From NCBI RefSeq assembly GCF_003797825.1, contig NZ_RKME01000006.1, forward strand, positions 62,001 to 126,000: 64,000 bases of DNA, given 5' to 3'. This stretch comes from Gordonia sp. OPL2. Its GTDB lineage: Bacteria > Actinomycetota > Actinomycetes > Mycobacteriales > Mycobacteriaceae. This document shows positions 46,887 through 55,836 of this stretch, piece after piece. Under the pieces are notes generated by a model that worked only from the letters and a program-made list of their open reading frames with translations, did not search any database and was not told where the DNA came from. The translations under genes and the position numbers were made by a program. Numbering within the stretch: position 1 is the first letter of the stretch; every line of letters begins with the position of its first letter.

Positions 46887-49366
46887 TGGGGCGACGCAAG
46901 CTCGTCGTCGTCGGCAACGGGATGGCCGGGGCGCGGACCGTCGAGGAGATCCTGGCCCGTGGCGGTGCGGATCTGTTCGACGTCACGATGATCGGCGACG
47001 AACCGTACGGCAACTACAACCGGATCATGCTGAGCCACGTGCTCTCCGGCGAGTCGTCGCTCGACGACGACGACCTGATGCTGAATCCGATGGCGTGGTA
47101 TCGGGAGAACGGGGTGACCCTCTACGCCGGCGACAGCGCGGAGGCGATCGACCGATTCGCCAAGACCGTGACCTGCGCGAGCGGTCGGACGATCGACTTC
47201 GACACCCTCATCATCGCGACCGGCTCGAACACCTTCTTCCCCAACATGGACGGGCTCCGCGAATCCGACGGTCGGCTCGCGCGTGGGGTGTTCGGATTCC
47301 GCACCATCGCCGACACCAACGGGATGCTGCAGATGGCAAGCGCGCGGGACGGGGTGCGTGCCGTCGTGATCGGCGGCGGACTCCTCGGGTTGGAGGCCGC
47401 CTACGGTTTGAAGACCCAGGGCGTCGATGTCGACGTCGTGCACTCGCCGGGACATCTGATGAACCAGCAACTCGACGAGCGCGGCGGAAAGGTGTTGCGC
47501 AACAAGATCGAGGAACTCGGAGTCGGCGTGCACACCGGCAAGCGGACGACCGCGGTGGTGCGCAACCACGACGGTGCGGTTGCCGGCGTCGGGTTCGCCG
47601 ACGGCGAGTCGTTGCCGGCGGACATGATCGTCGTGACGGCGGGTATCCGACCGAACGTCGAGTTGGCGCGTGGTGCCGGACTCGTCGTCGAGCGTGGGAT
47701 CGTCGTCGACGACCAGATGCGATGCGAAGACGAGGGTTTCATCTTCGCCGTGGGGGAGTGCGCCCAGCATCGCAGCGAGGTGTACGGACTCGTGGCACCG
47801 CTGTGGGAGCAGGCTGTCGTCCTGGCGGACGTGGTGACCGGCGCGAATCCCCGTGCGGAGTATCACGGTTCACGCCTGACGACGAAACTGAAGGTGGCCG
47901 GTGTCGACGTCGCCGCGATGGGGGTCAAGGGGCCGGAGCGCGACGACGACGAGTTCGTCCAGTTCTATGAACCCCGCAGCGGGGTCTACAAGAGCGTCGT
48001 CGTCCGGGACAACAAGCTGATCGGGGCGATGCTCCTCGGCGACATCTCCAAGGCCAACTTCCTCACCCAGGCGTTCGACGAGAAGGTGGCGCTGCCCGAC
48101 GAACGGATCTCGATGCTGTTCGACATGGGTACGCCGTCCGCGGAGACGGGGGCCGCGGAACTCGCCGACGACGTTCAGGTGTGCAACTGCAACGGGGTCA
48201 CCAAGGGCGACATCGTCGCGTGCGTGCAGGGTGGATGCACCAGTGTCAGCGAGGTGTGTGCGAAGACGAGGGCAGGGAAGGGGTGTGGCTCCTGCAAACA
48301 GCTCGTCGGCGACATCGTCGAGTTCGCGGCCGGGGACTCGCTGACCGAGGACCGGTCCGCCGAGTGGTATGTCCCGGCGATCCCACTGACCAAACCGGAA
48401 CTCATCGATGCCATCCGACGTCAGAACCTGCGGTCGGTGACGGACGTGTTCGCGGCGCTCGCGCCCGAGGGCGAGGATGCGTCGGCGAAGATGCCGTTGT
48501 CGTCGCTCCTGCGGGTGATCTGGGGGCAGGACTGGCAGCGGGAGCCGGGAGCGTTGTTCGTCAACGACCGCGTCCACGCGAACATCCAGCGTGACGGGAC
48601 CTTCTCGGTGGTGCCACAGATGAAGGGCGGGGTGACCTCTCCGCAGCAGCTTCGTCGGATCGCCGATGTCGCGGAGAAATACGACATCCCGATGATCAAG
48701 GCGACCGGCGGCCAACGGATCGATCTGCTGGGCGTCCGGAAAGAGGACCTACCGAAGGTCTGGAAGGATCTCGACATGCCGTCGGGATACGCCTACGGCA
48801 AGTCGTTCCGGACCGTGAAGACCTGTGTCGGAACCGACTACTGCCGTTTCGGACTCGGGGATTCGACCTCGTTGGGCATCGACATCGAGACGCGGTATCA
48901 GGGTCTGGAGTCACCCGCCAAGCTGAAGCTCGCGGTGACCGGGTGTCCACGTAACTGTGCCGAGGCGCTGTGCAAGGACTTCGGTGTGGTCGCTGTCGGC
49001 GACGGTCGCTGGGAGATCTACGTCGGAGGGGCCGCCGGCGCGCATATTCGCAAAGGCGACCTGCTGGCCACGGCCGACTCGCCGGCCGAGGTGATCCGGT
49101 TGTGCGGCATCTTCATCCAGTACTACCGCGAGCAGGCCAAGTGGCTCGAACGTACCTACGCCTGGGTGCCGCGGGTGGGTATCGAGGAACTGCGCGCGAT
49201 CCTCGTCGACGATCGTGACGGTCTCGTCGCCGGGCTTCAAGAACGGATCGACGAAGCGGTGGCCGGTTACACCGATCCGTGGCTCGACCGCGAGGAGCCG
49301 AGGTCGCCCGCACAGTTCACGTCCTCGCTTCCGCTGCTCCCGCTGCCGAAGGTGCCGGTCCGATGA
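46886..49366 (+). CDS. nirB: assimilatory nitrite reductase, large subunit
   Basis: 826 residues; reduces nitrite to ammonium with NAD(P)H. Domains in order: FAD/NAD oxidoreductase (VVGNGMAGARTVEEIL at the N-terminus, VVIGGGLLGLEAAYGL near 155-170, TAGIRPNVEL), a BFD-like [2Fe-2S] domain (CNCN near 432, then CGSC), ferredoxin-like halves, and the sirohaem/[4Fe-4S] site TCVGTDYC near 645 and GCPRNC near 685. Length is standard. Its stop overlaps nirD (ATGA). A GlnR-like pattern upstream of the preceding small gene suggests nitrogen control. Confidence 0.96.
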   Translation: MGRRKLVVVGNGMAGARTVEEILARGGADLFDVTMIGDEPYGNYNRIMLSHVLSGESSLDDDDLMLNPMAWYRENGVTLYAGDSAEAIDRFAKTVTCASGRTIDFDTLIIATGSNTFFPNMDGLRESDGRLARGVFGFRTIADTNGMLQMASARDGVRAVVIGGGLLGLEAAYGLKTQGVDVDVVHSPGHLMNQQLDERGGKVLRNKIEELGVGVHTGKRTTAVVRNHDGAVAGVGFADGESLPADMIVVTAGIRPNVELARGAGLVVERGIVVDDQMRCEDEGFIFAVGECAQHRSEVYGLVAPLWEQAVVLADVVTGANPRAEYHGSRLTTKLKVAGVDVAAMGVKGPERDDDEFVQFYEPRSGVYKSVVVRDNKLIGAMLLGDISKANFLTQAFDEKVALPDERISMLFDMGTPSAETGAAELADDVQVCNCNGVTKGDIVACVQGGCTSVSEVCAKTRAGKGCGSCKQLVGDIVEFAAGDSLTEDRSAEWYVPAIPLTKPELIDAIRRQNLRSVTDVFAALAPEGEDASAKMPLSSLLRVIWGQDWQREPGALFVNDRVHANIQRDGTFSVVPQMKGGVTSPQQLRRIADVAEKYDIPMIKATGGQRIDLLGVRKEDLPKVWKDLDMPSGYAYGKSFRTVKTCVGTDYCRFGLGDSTSLGIDIETRYQGLESPAKLKLAVTGCPRNCAEALCKDFGVVAVGDGRWEIYVGGAAGAHIRKGDLLATADSPAEVIRLCGIFIQYYREQAKWLERTYAWVPRVGIEELRAILVDDRDGLVAGLQERIDEAVAGYTDPWLDREEPRSPAQFTSSLPLLPLPKVPVR

Positions 49367-49680
49367 CCCGTGTCGACGCAGGCGTTGTCGTGGGGCCGAT
49401 GGAGGATCTGTTGCCGGCGGAGGGACGTGCCTACGCGGTCGACGGAAAGCAGATCGCGGTGTTCCGGATGACCGACGGCACCCTGCGCGCGACCGACGCG
49501 GTGTGTCCGCACAGGGGCGGTCCTCTCGCCGACGGCCAGTTCGATCTCGGCCAGATCGTGTGCCCACTACACCAATACGCGTTCCGGTTCACCGACGGCG
49601 GGTGCACTTCCGGCGAGATCGGGTCGGTCGGTGTGTACCGGGTGGAGGACCGCGACGGTCAGATCGTGGTGTGGGTGTGA
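49363..49680 (+). CDS. nirD: assimilatory nitrite reductase, small (Rieske-type) subunit
   Basis: 105 residues from ATG 49363, coupled to nirB. The Rieske [2Fe-2S] ligands are CPHRGGPL and CPLHQYAF, and both Cys-X-His pairs are intact. NirD proteins often lack these residues; their presence makes this a true Rieske form. It supports electron flow in the NirB holoenzyme. Confidence 0.94.
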   Translation: MTRVDAGVVVGPMEDLLPAEGRAYAVDGKQIAVFRMTDGTLRATDAVCPHRGGPLADGQFDLGQIVCPLHQYAFRFTDGGCTSGEIGSVGVYRVEDRDGQIVVWV

Positions 49681-49720
49681 GGTGGTGTCCCAGGTGACAC
49701 CGCAGCGCGCGGGTAGGTCC

Positions 49721-49763
49721 ACCCGGTCCCTGAGGAGCGAGCTTGCGAGCGTCACGAAGGGTC
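49721..49763 (-). repeat. 43-bp terminal inverted repeat, left copy
   Basis: It begins ACCCGGTCCCTGAGGAGCGA and ends GTCACGAAGGGTC. It is the exact reverse complement of 50151-50193 over all 43 positions, and lies 41 nt after nirD. Confidence 0.9.
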
Positions 49764-49853
49764 TTCTTTCCCAGTGGCATCGAAACTTCGCGGCTTGTGC
49801 ACAGATCGCGCTGACGGGGTTATCTCAGTCGTGGGCTGCCCGATGATCGGTAC

Positions 49854-50162
49854 ATGGCATTTGTCTATCTTCTTGAGTGCGCGGACGGCGCCTACTACGT
49901 CGGTAGCACACGCGATCTCGAGTTACGGCTGGAACAGCACGCCACCGCTCGTATCGGGTTCACGTCCACCCGGCGGCCGGTGAAGCTTCTCTGGAATGCG
50001 GAGTTCGACAACATCGCCGACGCCTACGCCATAGAACGTCGTATTCACGGCTGGTCTCGACAGAAGAAGCGCGCACTCGTCGACGGAGATATCGGACTGC
50101 TGAGGTCACTGGCCAGTCGGGCACAGGACGGGACGTCTCGGGACTCGGGGGACCCTTCGTGA
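49854..50162 (+). CDS. single-domain GIY-YIG nuclease (UPF0213/YhbQ-like)
   Basis: 102 residues. The GIY-YIG core is FVYLLECADGAYYVGSTRDLELRLEQH (about 3-29), with the catalytic Arg in the following helix. The Glu is in AYAIERRIHGWSRQKKRALVDGD (about 63-85). It has no DNA-binding extension. The last four codons (Asp-Pro-Ser-stop) come from the inverted repeat, so the coding end and the repeat evolved together. Family members are proposed DNA-repair or structure-specific nucleases. Here it could act on the hairpin formed by the repeats. Confidence 0.88.
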   Translation: MAFVYLLECADGAYYVGSTRDLELRLEQHATARIGFTSTRRPVKLLWNAEFDNIADAYAIERRIHGWSRQKKRALVDGDIGLLRSLASRAQDGTSRDSGDPS

Positions 50163-50193
50163 CGCTCGCAAGCTCGCTCCTCAGGGACCGGGT
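50151..50193 (+). repeat. 43-bp terminal inverted repeat, right copy
   Basis: It begins GACCCTTCGTGACGCTCGCA and ends CAGGGACCGGGT, the exact reverse complement of 49721-49763. Bases 50151-50162 are the last four codons of the GIY-YIG gene. Confidence 0.9.
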
Positions 50194-50261
50194 CACGCTC
50201 GCAAGCTCGCTCCTCGGGGGACCCTTCGTGACGCTCGCGAGCTCGCTCCTCAGGGATCGGG
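50192..50261 (+). repeat. two additional repeat copies in tandem
   Basis: A shortened copy (50192-50219, starting GTCACGCTCGCAAGCTCGCT) and a nearly full copy (50220-50261) with substitutions, including GCGAGCTCGC, a perfect 10-bp palindrome. A decayed fragment may follow to about 50285. Confidence 0.75.
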
Positions 50262-50298
50262 CCCCGCACGCGAGGTCGCTCCGTGCCCGTGAGCGCCG

Positions 50299-53200
50299 TC
50301 AGTACACGTCCCGCACATACCGCTTGTCGGCGGCGAGGGCTTTGACGTAGCCCTCCGCGCTGCTGGGTGCGAGCTTCCCGTGTTGGGCGACCACACCTTT
50401 CAACGCCGAGTCGACATCCTTGGCCATTCGCGACGCGTCACCGCACACGTAGATGTGCGCGCCGTCGTGCAACCACCGGTACAACTCCTCGCCGTGCTCA
50501 CGCATCCGGTCCTGCACATAGATCTTCGACTCCTGGTCGCGGGAGAAGGCGACGTCGAGACGGGTGAGCAGGCCGTCGGCGAGCATCGAGGTCAGTTCCT
50601 CGCGATAGTAGAAATCGGTTGCGGCGTATTGCTCACCGAAGAACAGCCAGTTCGGACCGGTATGGCCCAGCTCGCGGCGTTCGTGCAGGAACGCCCGGAA
50701 CGGGGCGATGCCGGTCCCGGGACCGATCATCACCATCGGGGCATCTGGGTCGGCCGGTGGCCGGAAGTGGTTGGTGGAGTTGACGAAGATGCCGATGTCC
50801 TCGCCGTCGGCGTGATCGGCCAGGAACGTCGAACACACGCCCCCGCGAGGTGTCCCGTGGACGTTGTAACGCACCGCGGACACCGTGAGGTGGACCTCGT
50901 CGGGGCTCGACAGTGGGCTCGACGAGATCGAATACGAGCGCGGCGCCAGTGGTTTCATCACATCGACCCAGTCGGCGGCCGTTGCGCGCACGGGATGCTC
51001 GGCCAGCAGATCGACCGATTGCCGTCCCCAACACCACTTCGCGAACTGCTCCTTGTTGCCGGCTGCGGTCATGCCCCGCAGCGCGTCGTCGCCGGTCCGG
51101 TCGGCGACGAAGCGCACCAGATCGGCGCCCACCTTGGAGAACTCGAGCCGTTCGCGAAGAGCGCGCCGCAGGGTCATCTCGCCGGCATCGGGCAGGTCGA
51201 CGACCTCGTCGCCCCGGAGTCCGGTCACCGACAACCACTCGTCGATGAGCGCCGGGTTGTTGCGCGGCCACACCCCGAGGGCGTCGCCGGTCTTGTAGCT
51301 CAACGATTCCGCGGGCAGATGGAATCCGACGTTGCGGACGTCCTTCGCCGAGCCGGAACCGTTCAGTCGCACATTCCTCGCCAGCGAAGTGACGAACGGA
51401 TTCTTCCGAGAGTAGGTCGGGGTGGCCGACGGTGCGGGAGCGGACCGCTCGACGACGGACACGGGCGATCGGTTGTCGCCGATCGGATCCGCTGCGTCGA
51501 CGTTGCCGAGCGCGCCGACGACCGACTCGAGCCAACTGCCCGCCGCATCCTCGAACTCCGGTTCACAGTCGACCCGGTCGAGAAGGCGCTCGCCGCCGAG
51601 TTCCCCGATGCGCGTGTCGAGCTTGCGGCCGTGACCGCAGAAGTCGTCGTAGCTCGAATCGCCCAGCGCCAGAACCGCGTACCGCACACCGGACAGATCA
51701 GGCGCATCGTCGGAGTTGAGCGCGTCCCAGAACGCGGTGCCGTTGTCCGGCGGATCGCCGTCGCCGGTCGTCGACGTGACGAACAGAACCGCGTCGTGGT
51801 CGCCGAGTGTGCCCGGATGCGAATCATCCATCGGGGCGGCGGTGACCCGTAGGCCGGTTCCGGCGACTCGTTCGGCGCACTGGGCCGCGAAGTCCTCGGC
51901 GTTGCCCATCTGCGACGCCCACAGCACGGTCACGGACCCGGTCTGCGACGACCCGCCACCCGGGGTCGCGTTCGCGCCGACCGGAACACGGGAGAACATG
52001 CCGTGCAGAAGGCCTGTCACCCATAGACGGGTCGGCGCCGACAGCGGCGCGTCCGCGGGCACGGTCGGTGCGGTGCCGGCAGGAGGGTGGGCGCGGAGGC
52101 CGCCGACGAGGCCGGCGAGATAGAGCTTCTCGTCGTCGGTCGGGATCGGTGCCGCGACATCGCTGACGCCGAGCACGCCGGCGAGGAGTTCCACCTCGGC
52201 TCCCTCGGACGCCGACAGCACGGATGGTGATGCCGCCGAGGACGTCTCGGGTGGCGTCGGAGTCTCGGCGGCGGCGACGCGCGTGAGGGTGACCGCACAC
52301 ACCTTGAACTCCGGCTGTTGTGACAGTGCGTCGACGGCGTCCGACGTGACGGCGTTGATGGTGAGGTGCTCGCCGAAGACGTCGTTCCAGTGGAACGGCA
52401 CGAAGCAGTTGCCGGGACGCACACGATCGCTCACCGACGCCGGCAGAACGGCCCGGCCACGGCGTGATGCCACCTCGACGCTGTCGCGCTCGCCGATGCC
52501 GAGGCGATCGGCATCGAGCGGGTGGATCTCGACGAACGGACCCGGGTTGAGCTTGTTCAGCTTGGCGACGCGGCCCGTCTTGGTCATCGTGTGCCACTGG
52601 TGGGGGAGACGCCCGGTGTTGAGGAGGATGGGGTAGTCGTCGTCGGGCATCTCCGCGGGCTCGACGTGCGGGCGGGCGAAGAACTGGGCCCGTCGATTCG
52701 GCGTCGCGAAGGCGAGGTCGGGAACCGTGCCGTCCTCCCGCCGGAAGAGGGTCTGGCTCACCCCGTCATTGAGATAGCGGATGGGGTGTCGACCGTCGGT
52801 GGCCTGCGTGTCAGGTGGGCACGGCCACTGCATCGGCGTGCGACGCAGACCGTCGTAGCTGATCCCGCGCAGGTCGTATCCCGTTCGTGGATTGGCGAAC
52901 TCGCGGATCTCGTCGAAGATCTCCTCGGCACTCGAGTAGGTGAAGGCCTCGGCGTAGCCCATCGCGCAGGCGATCCGCGCGATGATCTCCCAGTCCGGCA
53001 TCGCCTGGCCGGGTGCTTCGTGTGCGGGTTCGAACAGGGTGACGTTGCGCTCGGAGTTCACCATGGTGCCACTCGACTCGGTCCACAGCGCGGCGGGCAG
53101 GGCGACGTCGGCGTAGGCGTTGGTCTCGGTGTCTGCGAACGCATCCTGGGTGATGACCAGGTCGGCGCGCTCCAGACCCTCGATGACAGTCGACCGATTG

Positions 53201-54435
53201 GCCACGGAGGCAACCGGATTGGTACAGATGATCCAGCACGCCCTGATCTCACCGTCGGCCATCCGGCGGAACATGTCGATCGTGCCGCCCCCGACGTCGG
53301 TGCGCAGCGTTCCCGGCTCGACATCCCACTTCTCCTCGACGAACGCGCGATCGTCGTCGGAGAGCACGGCACGCTGGCCGGGGAGACCCGGTCCCATGTA
53401 ACCCATCTCGCGTCCGCCCATGGCGTTCGGTTGACCGGTCAGCGAGAACGGTCCGCTGCCCGTCCGGCAGATCGCCCCGGTCGCCAGGTGGAGATTGATG
53501 AGTGCGTTGGTGTTCCAGGTGCCATGCGTCGACTGGTTCAGTCCCATGGTCCAGCAACTCATCCAGTTGTCCGCCGTCCCGATGAGGTCGGCGGCGCGGC
53601 GGATGTCGGCGACCGGGATGCCGGTGATGTCCGCGACGAGCTCGGGCGGATACTGCGCGGCGAACTCCGGCATCTGCTCGAAGCCGTCGGTGTGGGCGTC
53701 GATGAAGTCCTCGTCGGTGTGGCCTCCGGTGACGAGCAGATGGAGCAGCCCGTTGAGCAGGGCGAGGTCGGTGCCGGGTTTGATCTGCAGGAAGAGGTCT
53801 GCCTTCTCGGCGGTGGTGGTCCGGCGTGGGTCGACGACGATGAGCTTGGCGCCGGCCTTGATGCGGTCCATCATCCGCAGATGCAGGATCGGATGGCAGT
53901 CGGCGATGTTCGATCCGATGACGAAGAAGACGTCGGCGTGGTCGAAGTCCTGGTATGAGCCGGGCGGCCCGTCGGCGCCGAGCGACTGTTTGTAGCCCGT
54001 CCCGGCACTGGCCATGCACAGTCGCGAGTTCGACTCGATCTGATTCGTCCCGATGAATCCCTTGGCGAGTTTGTTCGTGAGGTACTGGGCCTCCATCGAC
54101 ATCTGGCCCGAGACGTACAGGGCAACCGCGTCCGGACCGTGCTCGTCGACGATGCCACGCAGGCGGTGCGCGGTGTCGGCGATGACGTCGTCCATGTCCG
54201 CCGGCTGCGCGGGTGCACCCCGCTCCGTCCGGATCATCGGGGTCAGGAGCCGGCCGCCGCCCGCGAGCATGTCGACCGTCGTCGACCCCTTGGTGCACAG
54301 ACGACCGAAGTTGGTCGGATGGTCCTTGCGGCCGGTGGTCTTGACGACCTGGCCGCCGGCATCGACGGTCAGGTCCATGCCGCACCCCACGCCGCAATAG
54401 GCGCACAGCGAATGGATGACGTCGAGGGACTTCAC
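50299..54435 (-). CDS. assimilatory nitrate reductase fused to a flavoprotein reductase
   Basis: 1378 residues; reduces nitrate to nitrite. The N-terminal molybdopterin part has a [4Fe-4S] site [11 protein letters not shown] plus LCTKGST (about 11-50), the MopB catalytic core ([44 protein letters not shown]), and the molydopterin-binding domain to about 720 ([19 protein letters not shown]). A Pro/Ser/Ala linker then leads to a flavodoxin domain ([18 protein letters not shown] near 835), an FAD-binding cytochrome-P450-reductase-like domain ([23 protein letters not shown]) and a NADPH-binding end ([19 protein letters not shown]). One polypeptide thus carries electrons from NADPH to Mo. It is convergent with nirBD. 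Confidence 0.95.
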   Translation of the reverse strand: MKSLDVIHSLCAYCGVGCGMDLTVDAGGQVVKTTGRKDHPTNFGRLCTKGSTTVDMLAGGGRLLTPMIRTERGAPAQPADMDDVIADTAHRLRGIVDEHGPDAVALYVSGQMSMEAQYLTNKLAKGFIGTNQIESNSRLCMASAGTGYKQSLGADGPPGSYQDFDHADVFFVIGSNIADCHPILHLRMMDRIKAGAKLIVVDPRRTTTAEKADLFLQIKPGTDLALLNGLLHLLVTGGHTDEDFIDAHTDGFEQMPEFAAQYPPELVADITGIPVADIRRAADLIGTADNWMSCWTMGLNQSTHGTWNTNALINLHLATGAICRTGSGPFSLTGQPNAMGGREMGYMGPGLPGQRAVLSDDDRAFVEEKWDVEPGTLRTDVGGGTIDMFRRMADGEIRACWIICTNPVASVANRSTVIEGLERADLVITQDAFADTETNAYADVALPAALWTESSGTMVNSERNVTLFEPAHEAPGQAMPDWEIIARIACAMGYAEAFTYSSAEEIFDEIREFANPRTGYDLRGISYDGLRRTPMQWPCPPDTQATDGRHPIRYLNDGVSQTLFRREDGTVPDLAFATPNRRAQFFARPHVEPAEMPDDDYPILLNTGRLPHQWHTMTKTGRVAKLNKLNPGPFVEIHPLDADRLGIGERDSVEVASRRGRAVLPASVSDRVRPGNCFVPFHWNDVFGEHLTINAVTSDAVDALSQQPEFKVCAVTLTRVAAAETPTPPETSSAASPSVLSASEGAEVELLAGVLGVSDVAAPIPTDDEKLYLAGLVGGLRAHPPAGTAPTVPADAPLSAPTRLWVTGLLHGMFSRVPVGANATPGGGSSQTGSVTVLWASQMGNAEDFAAQCAERVAGTGLRVTAAPMDDSHPGTLGDHDAVLFVTSTTGDGDPPDNGTAFWDALNSDDAPDLSGVRYAVLALGDSSYDDFCGHGRKLDTRIGELGGERLLDRVDCEPEFEDAAGSWLESVVGALGNVDAADPIGDNRSPVSVVERSAPAPSATPTYSRKNPFVTSLARNVRLNGSGSAKDVRNVGFHLPAESLSYKTGDALGVWPRNNPALIDEWLSVTGLRGDEVVDLPDAGEMTLRRALRERLEFSKVGADLVRFVADRTGDDALRGMTAAGNKEQFAKWCWGRQSVDLLAEHPVRATAADWVDVMKPLAPRSYSISSSPLSSPDEVHLTVSAVRYNVHGTPRGGVCSTFLADHADGEDIGIFVNSTNHFRPPADPDAPMVMIGPGTGIAPFRAFLHERRELGHTGPNWLFFGEQYAATDFYYREELTSMLADGLLTRLDVAFSRDQESKIYVQDRMREHGEELYRWLHDGAHIYVCGDASRMAKDVDSALKGVVAQHGKLAPSSAEGYVKALAADKRYVRDVY

Positions 54436-54457
54436 GCTCCCAGCGTGCGGCGGGTGT

Positions 54458-54495
54458 GTTTCCTGATGCGAAGCGTCCAGTTACGCGACCGTCAA
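54458..54495 (-). promoter_or_regulatory. GlnR-like site upstream of nitrate reductase
   Basis: Read on the minus strand: TTGAC-N6-GTAAC-N6-CTTCG-N6-GAAAC with 11-bp periodicity, 23 nt before the start codon. GTAAC and GAAAC match known GlnR half-sites; the others are degenerate. Confidence 0.35.
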
Positions 54496-54510
54496 CTTGG
54501 CCTCACAGCC

Positions 54511-55023
54511 TCACCCGACCGTTGTGCGCGGACCGTTGGCCGGTGGCGTGATGGAGATCTGCGCGTCGATGCGGCTGATCCGGCAGGTCGACCGGGGGAT
54601 CCGGAAGGTCTCGTCGGTGGGGGCGTCGACGATGTGTGCGCCGCCGATCACGACCGGGACGATGAACCGGTAGCGGAGCACATCGGGATCACGCGGATCG
54701 GCCGCCCGCGATGTCACCACCGGTGCTGTCATCACCGAATACTGGATGTGCAGGTCGAGGTCACGGCGCATCTGATCGCCCGAGAACCCCGTCTGCAGGC
54801 CGTTCTCGAACCGGACGGCGTCGCGAGCGAAGGGCACGTCCGACGCCTTGGTGCGATCGCCGAGAGCGGTCAGATACGCGTCGGCCGCCGCCAGCTGACG
54901 TCCGGTAGTACACGGAGTCGGCGTGGCGGACGCGGCCGGCGGGACGAGGCACACCGCGACGGCGGCCCCGGCGACGCCGGCGGTCAGGACTGCGCGGAGG
55001 AGCCGATGGCGCGAGGTGATCAC
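54511..55023 (-). CDS. secreted protein of unknown function
   Basis: 170 residues from GTG 55023; longer frames add a non-signal leader. The signal peptide is [21 protein letters not shown], with cleavage near AASA-TP. The mature part [42 protein letters not shown] continues into a beta-rich domain with [17 protein letters not shown], resembling SnoaL/DUF8021-like alpha+beta folds. Two cysteines could form a disulfide. It is divergent from mprA. Function unknown. Confidence 0.78.
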   Translation of the reverse strand: MITSRHRLLRAVLTAGVAGAAVAVCLVPPAASATPTPCTTGRQLAAADAYLTALGDRTKASDVPFARDAVRFENGLQTGFSGDQMRRDLDLHIQYSVMTAPVVTSRAADPRDPDVLRYRFIVPVVIGGAHIVDAPTDETFRIPRSTCRISRIDAQISITPPANGPRTTVG

Positions 55024-55029
55024 CGGCGA

Positions 55030-55035
55030 ATGGTA
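55030..55035 (-). promoter_or_regulatory. -10 box TACCAT, leaderless start of the secreted protein gene
   Basis: On the minus strand TACCAT is followed by 6 nt and then GTG 55023. No Shine-Dalgarno is present. Confidence 0.4.
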
Positions 55036-55110
55036 CGTCACCGGCGCACCGGACGGGATCGGTCGCACCGCGCGCACCTGCGCAGATGTCCTCGAGACAC
55101 ACTGGTCGTC

Positions 55111-55129
55111 CTCAGACACATCTCAGCAG
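55111..55129 (+). promoter_or_regulatory. candidate MprA box upstream of mprA
   Basis: CTCAGACA (55111-55118) and CTCAGCAG (55122-55129) are direct 8-bp repeats separated by 3 nt, 20 nt before the mprA start. MprA of M. tuberculosis recognises loosely conserved 8-bp direct repeats, including ones at its own promoter, so autoregulation is likely. Confidence 0.5.
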
Positions 55130-55149
55130 TTCACGATAAGACTGTAGGC

Positions 55150-55836
55150 ATGCGCATCCTTGTGGTCGACGACGATCGGGCGGTCCGTGAGTCGCTTCGC
55201 CGGTCGCTGACCTTCAACGGGTACTCGGTCGACACCGCGGCCGACGGCCTCGAGGCCCTCGAGAAGATCGTGGCCGAGCGGCCCGACATGGCGATCCTCG
55301 ACGTGATGATGCCGCGGCTGGACGGTCTGGAGGTGTGCCGGCGACTGCGGTCCGCAGGCGATGACCTGCCGATTCTCGTGCTCACCGCGCGCGACTCGGT
55401 GTCCGAGCGGGTGTCCGGACTCGACGCGGGAGCCGACGACTACCTGCCCAAGCCCTTCGCCCTCGAAGAGCTGCTCGCCCGCCTGCGGGCGCTGCTGCGG
55501 CGAGCCGCACCCGACGATGCCGCGGAGTCGGAGGCGCTGACCTTCGCCGACCTCACGCTCGACCCGGTGACCCGCGACGTGTCCCGCGGTGAGCGCAGCA
55601 TCAGTCTCACCCGCACCGAGTTCGCGCTGCTGGAGATGCTGATGGCCAATCCGCGCCGCGTCCTCTCGCGCAGTCGCATCCTGGAAGAGGTCTGGGGCTA
55701 CGACTTCCCGACGTCCGGGAACGCTCTCGAGGTCTACGTGGGCTATCTGCGACGCAAGACGGAGGCCGACGGTGAGTCCCGGTTGATCCACACCGTCCGT
55801 GGTGTCGGCTATGTGCTGCGGGAGACCCCGCCCTAG
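55150..55836 (+). CDS. mprA: MprA-like response regulator (OmpR family)
   Basis: 228 residues from ATG 55150. The receiver domain has acidic pocket DDD near residues 8-10, phospho-acceptor Asp51 ([11 protein letters not shown]), Thr in VLTARD and Lys in [16 protein letters not shown] winged-helix DNA-binding domain follows ([37 protein letters not shown]). With the kinase, PepD protease and MoaB-like gene downstream it reproduces the mycobacterial mprA-mprB-pepD-moaB2 stress locus. The stop overlaps mprB by one base. Confidence 0.93.
   Translation: MRILVVDDDRAVRESLRRSLTFNGYSVDTAADGLEALEKIVAERPDMAILDVMMPRLDGLEVCRRLRSAGDDLPILVLTARDSVSERVSGLDAGADDYLPKPFALEELLARLRALLRRAAPDDAAESEALTFADLTLDPVTRDVSRGERSISLTRTEFALLEMLMANPRRVLSRSRILEEVWGYDFPTSGNALEVYVGYLRRKTEADGESRLIHTVRGVGYVLRETPP

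Larger units (their letters stand above)
49721..50261. mobile_element. candidate small element: GIY-YIG gene between 43-bp inverted repeats
   Basis: The perfect 43-bp inverted repeats enclose about 390 nt that hold one GIY-YIG gene and little else. Two further repeat copies follow on the right (50192-50261). The stop codon of the gene lies inside the right repeat. It sits in the convergent gap between nirD and the nitrate reductase gene, a typical safe harbour. No target-site duplication was recognised. Mobility is an inference. Confidence 0.4.

Noticed and set aside
49721..50261. CRISPR array or integron attC sites
   Set aside because: Copies are inverted and few, without regular unique spacers or Cas/integrase genes.
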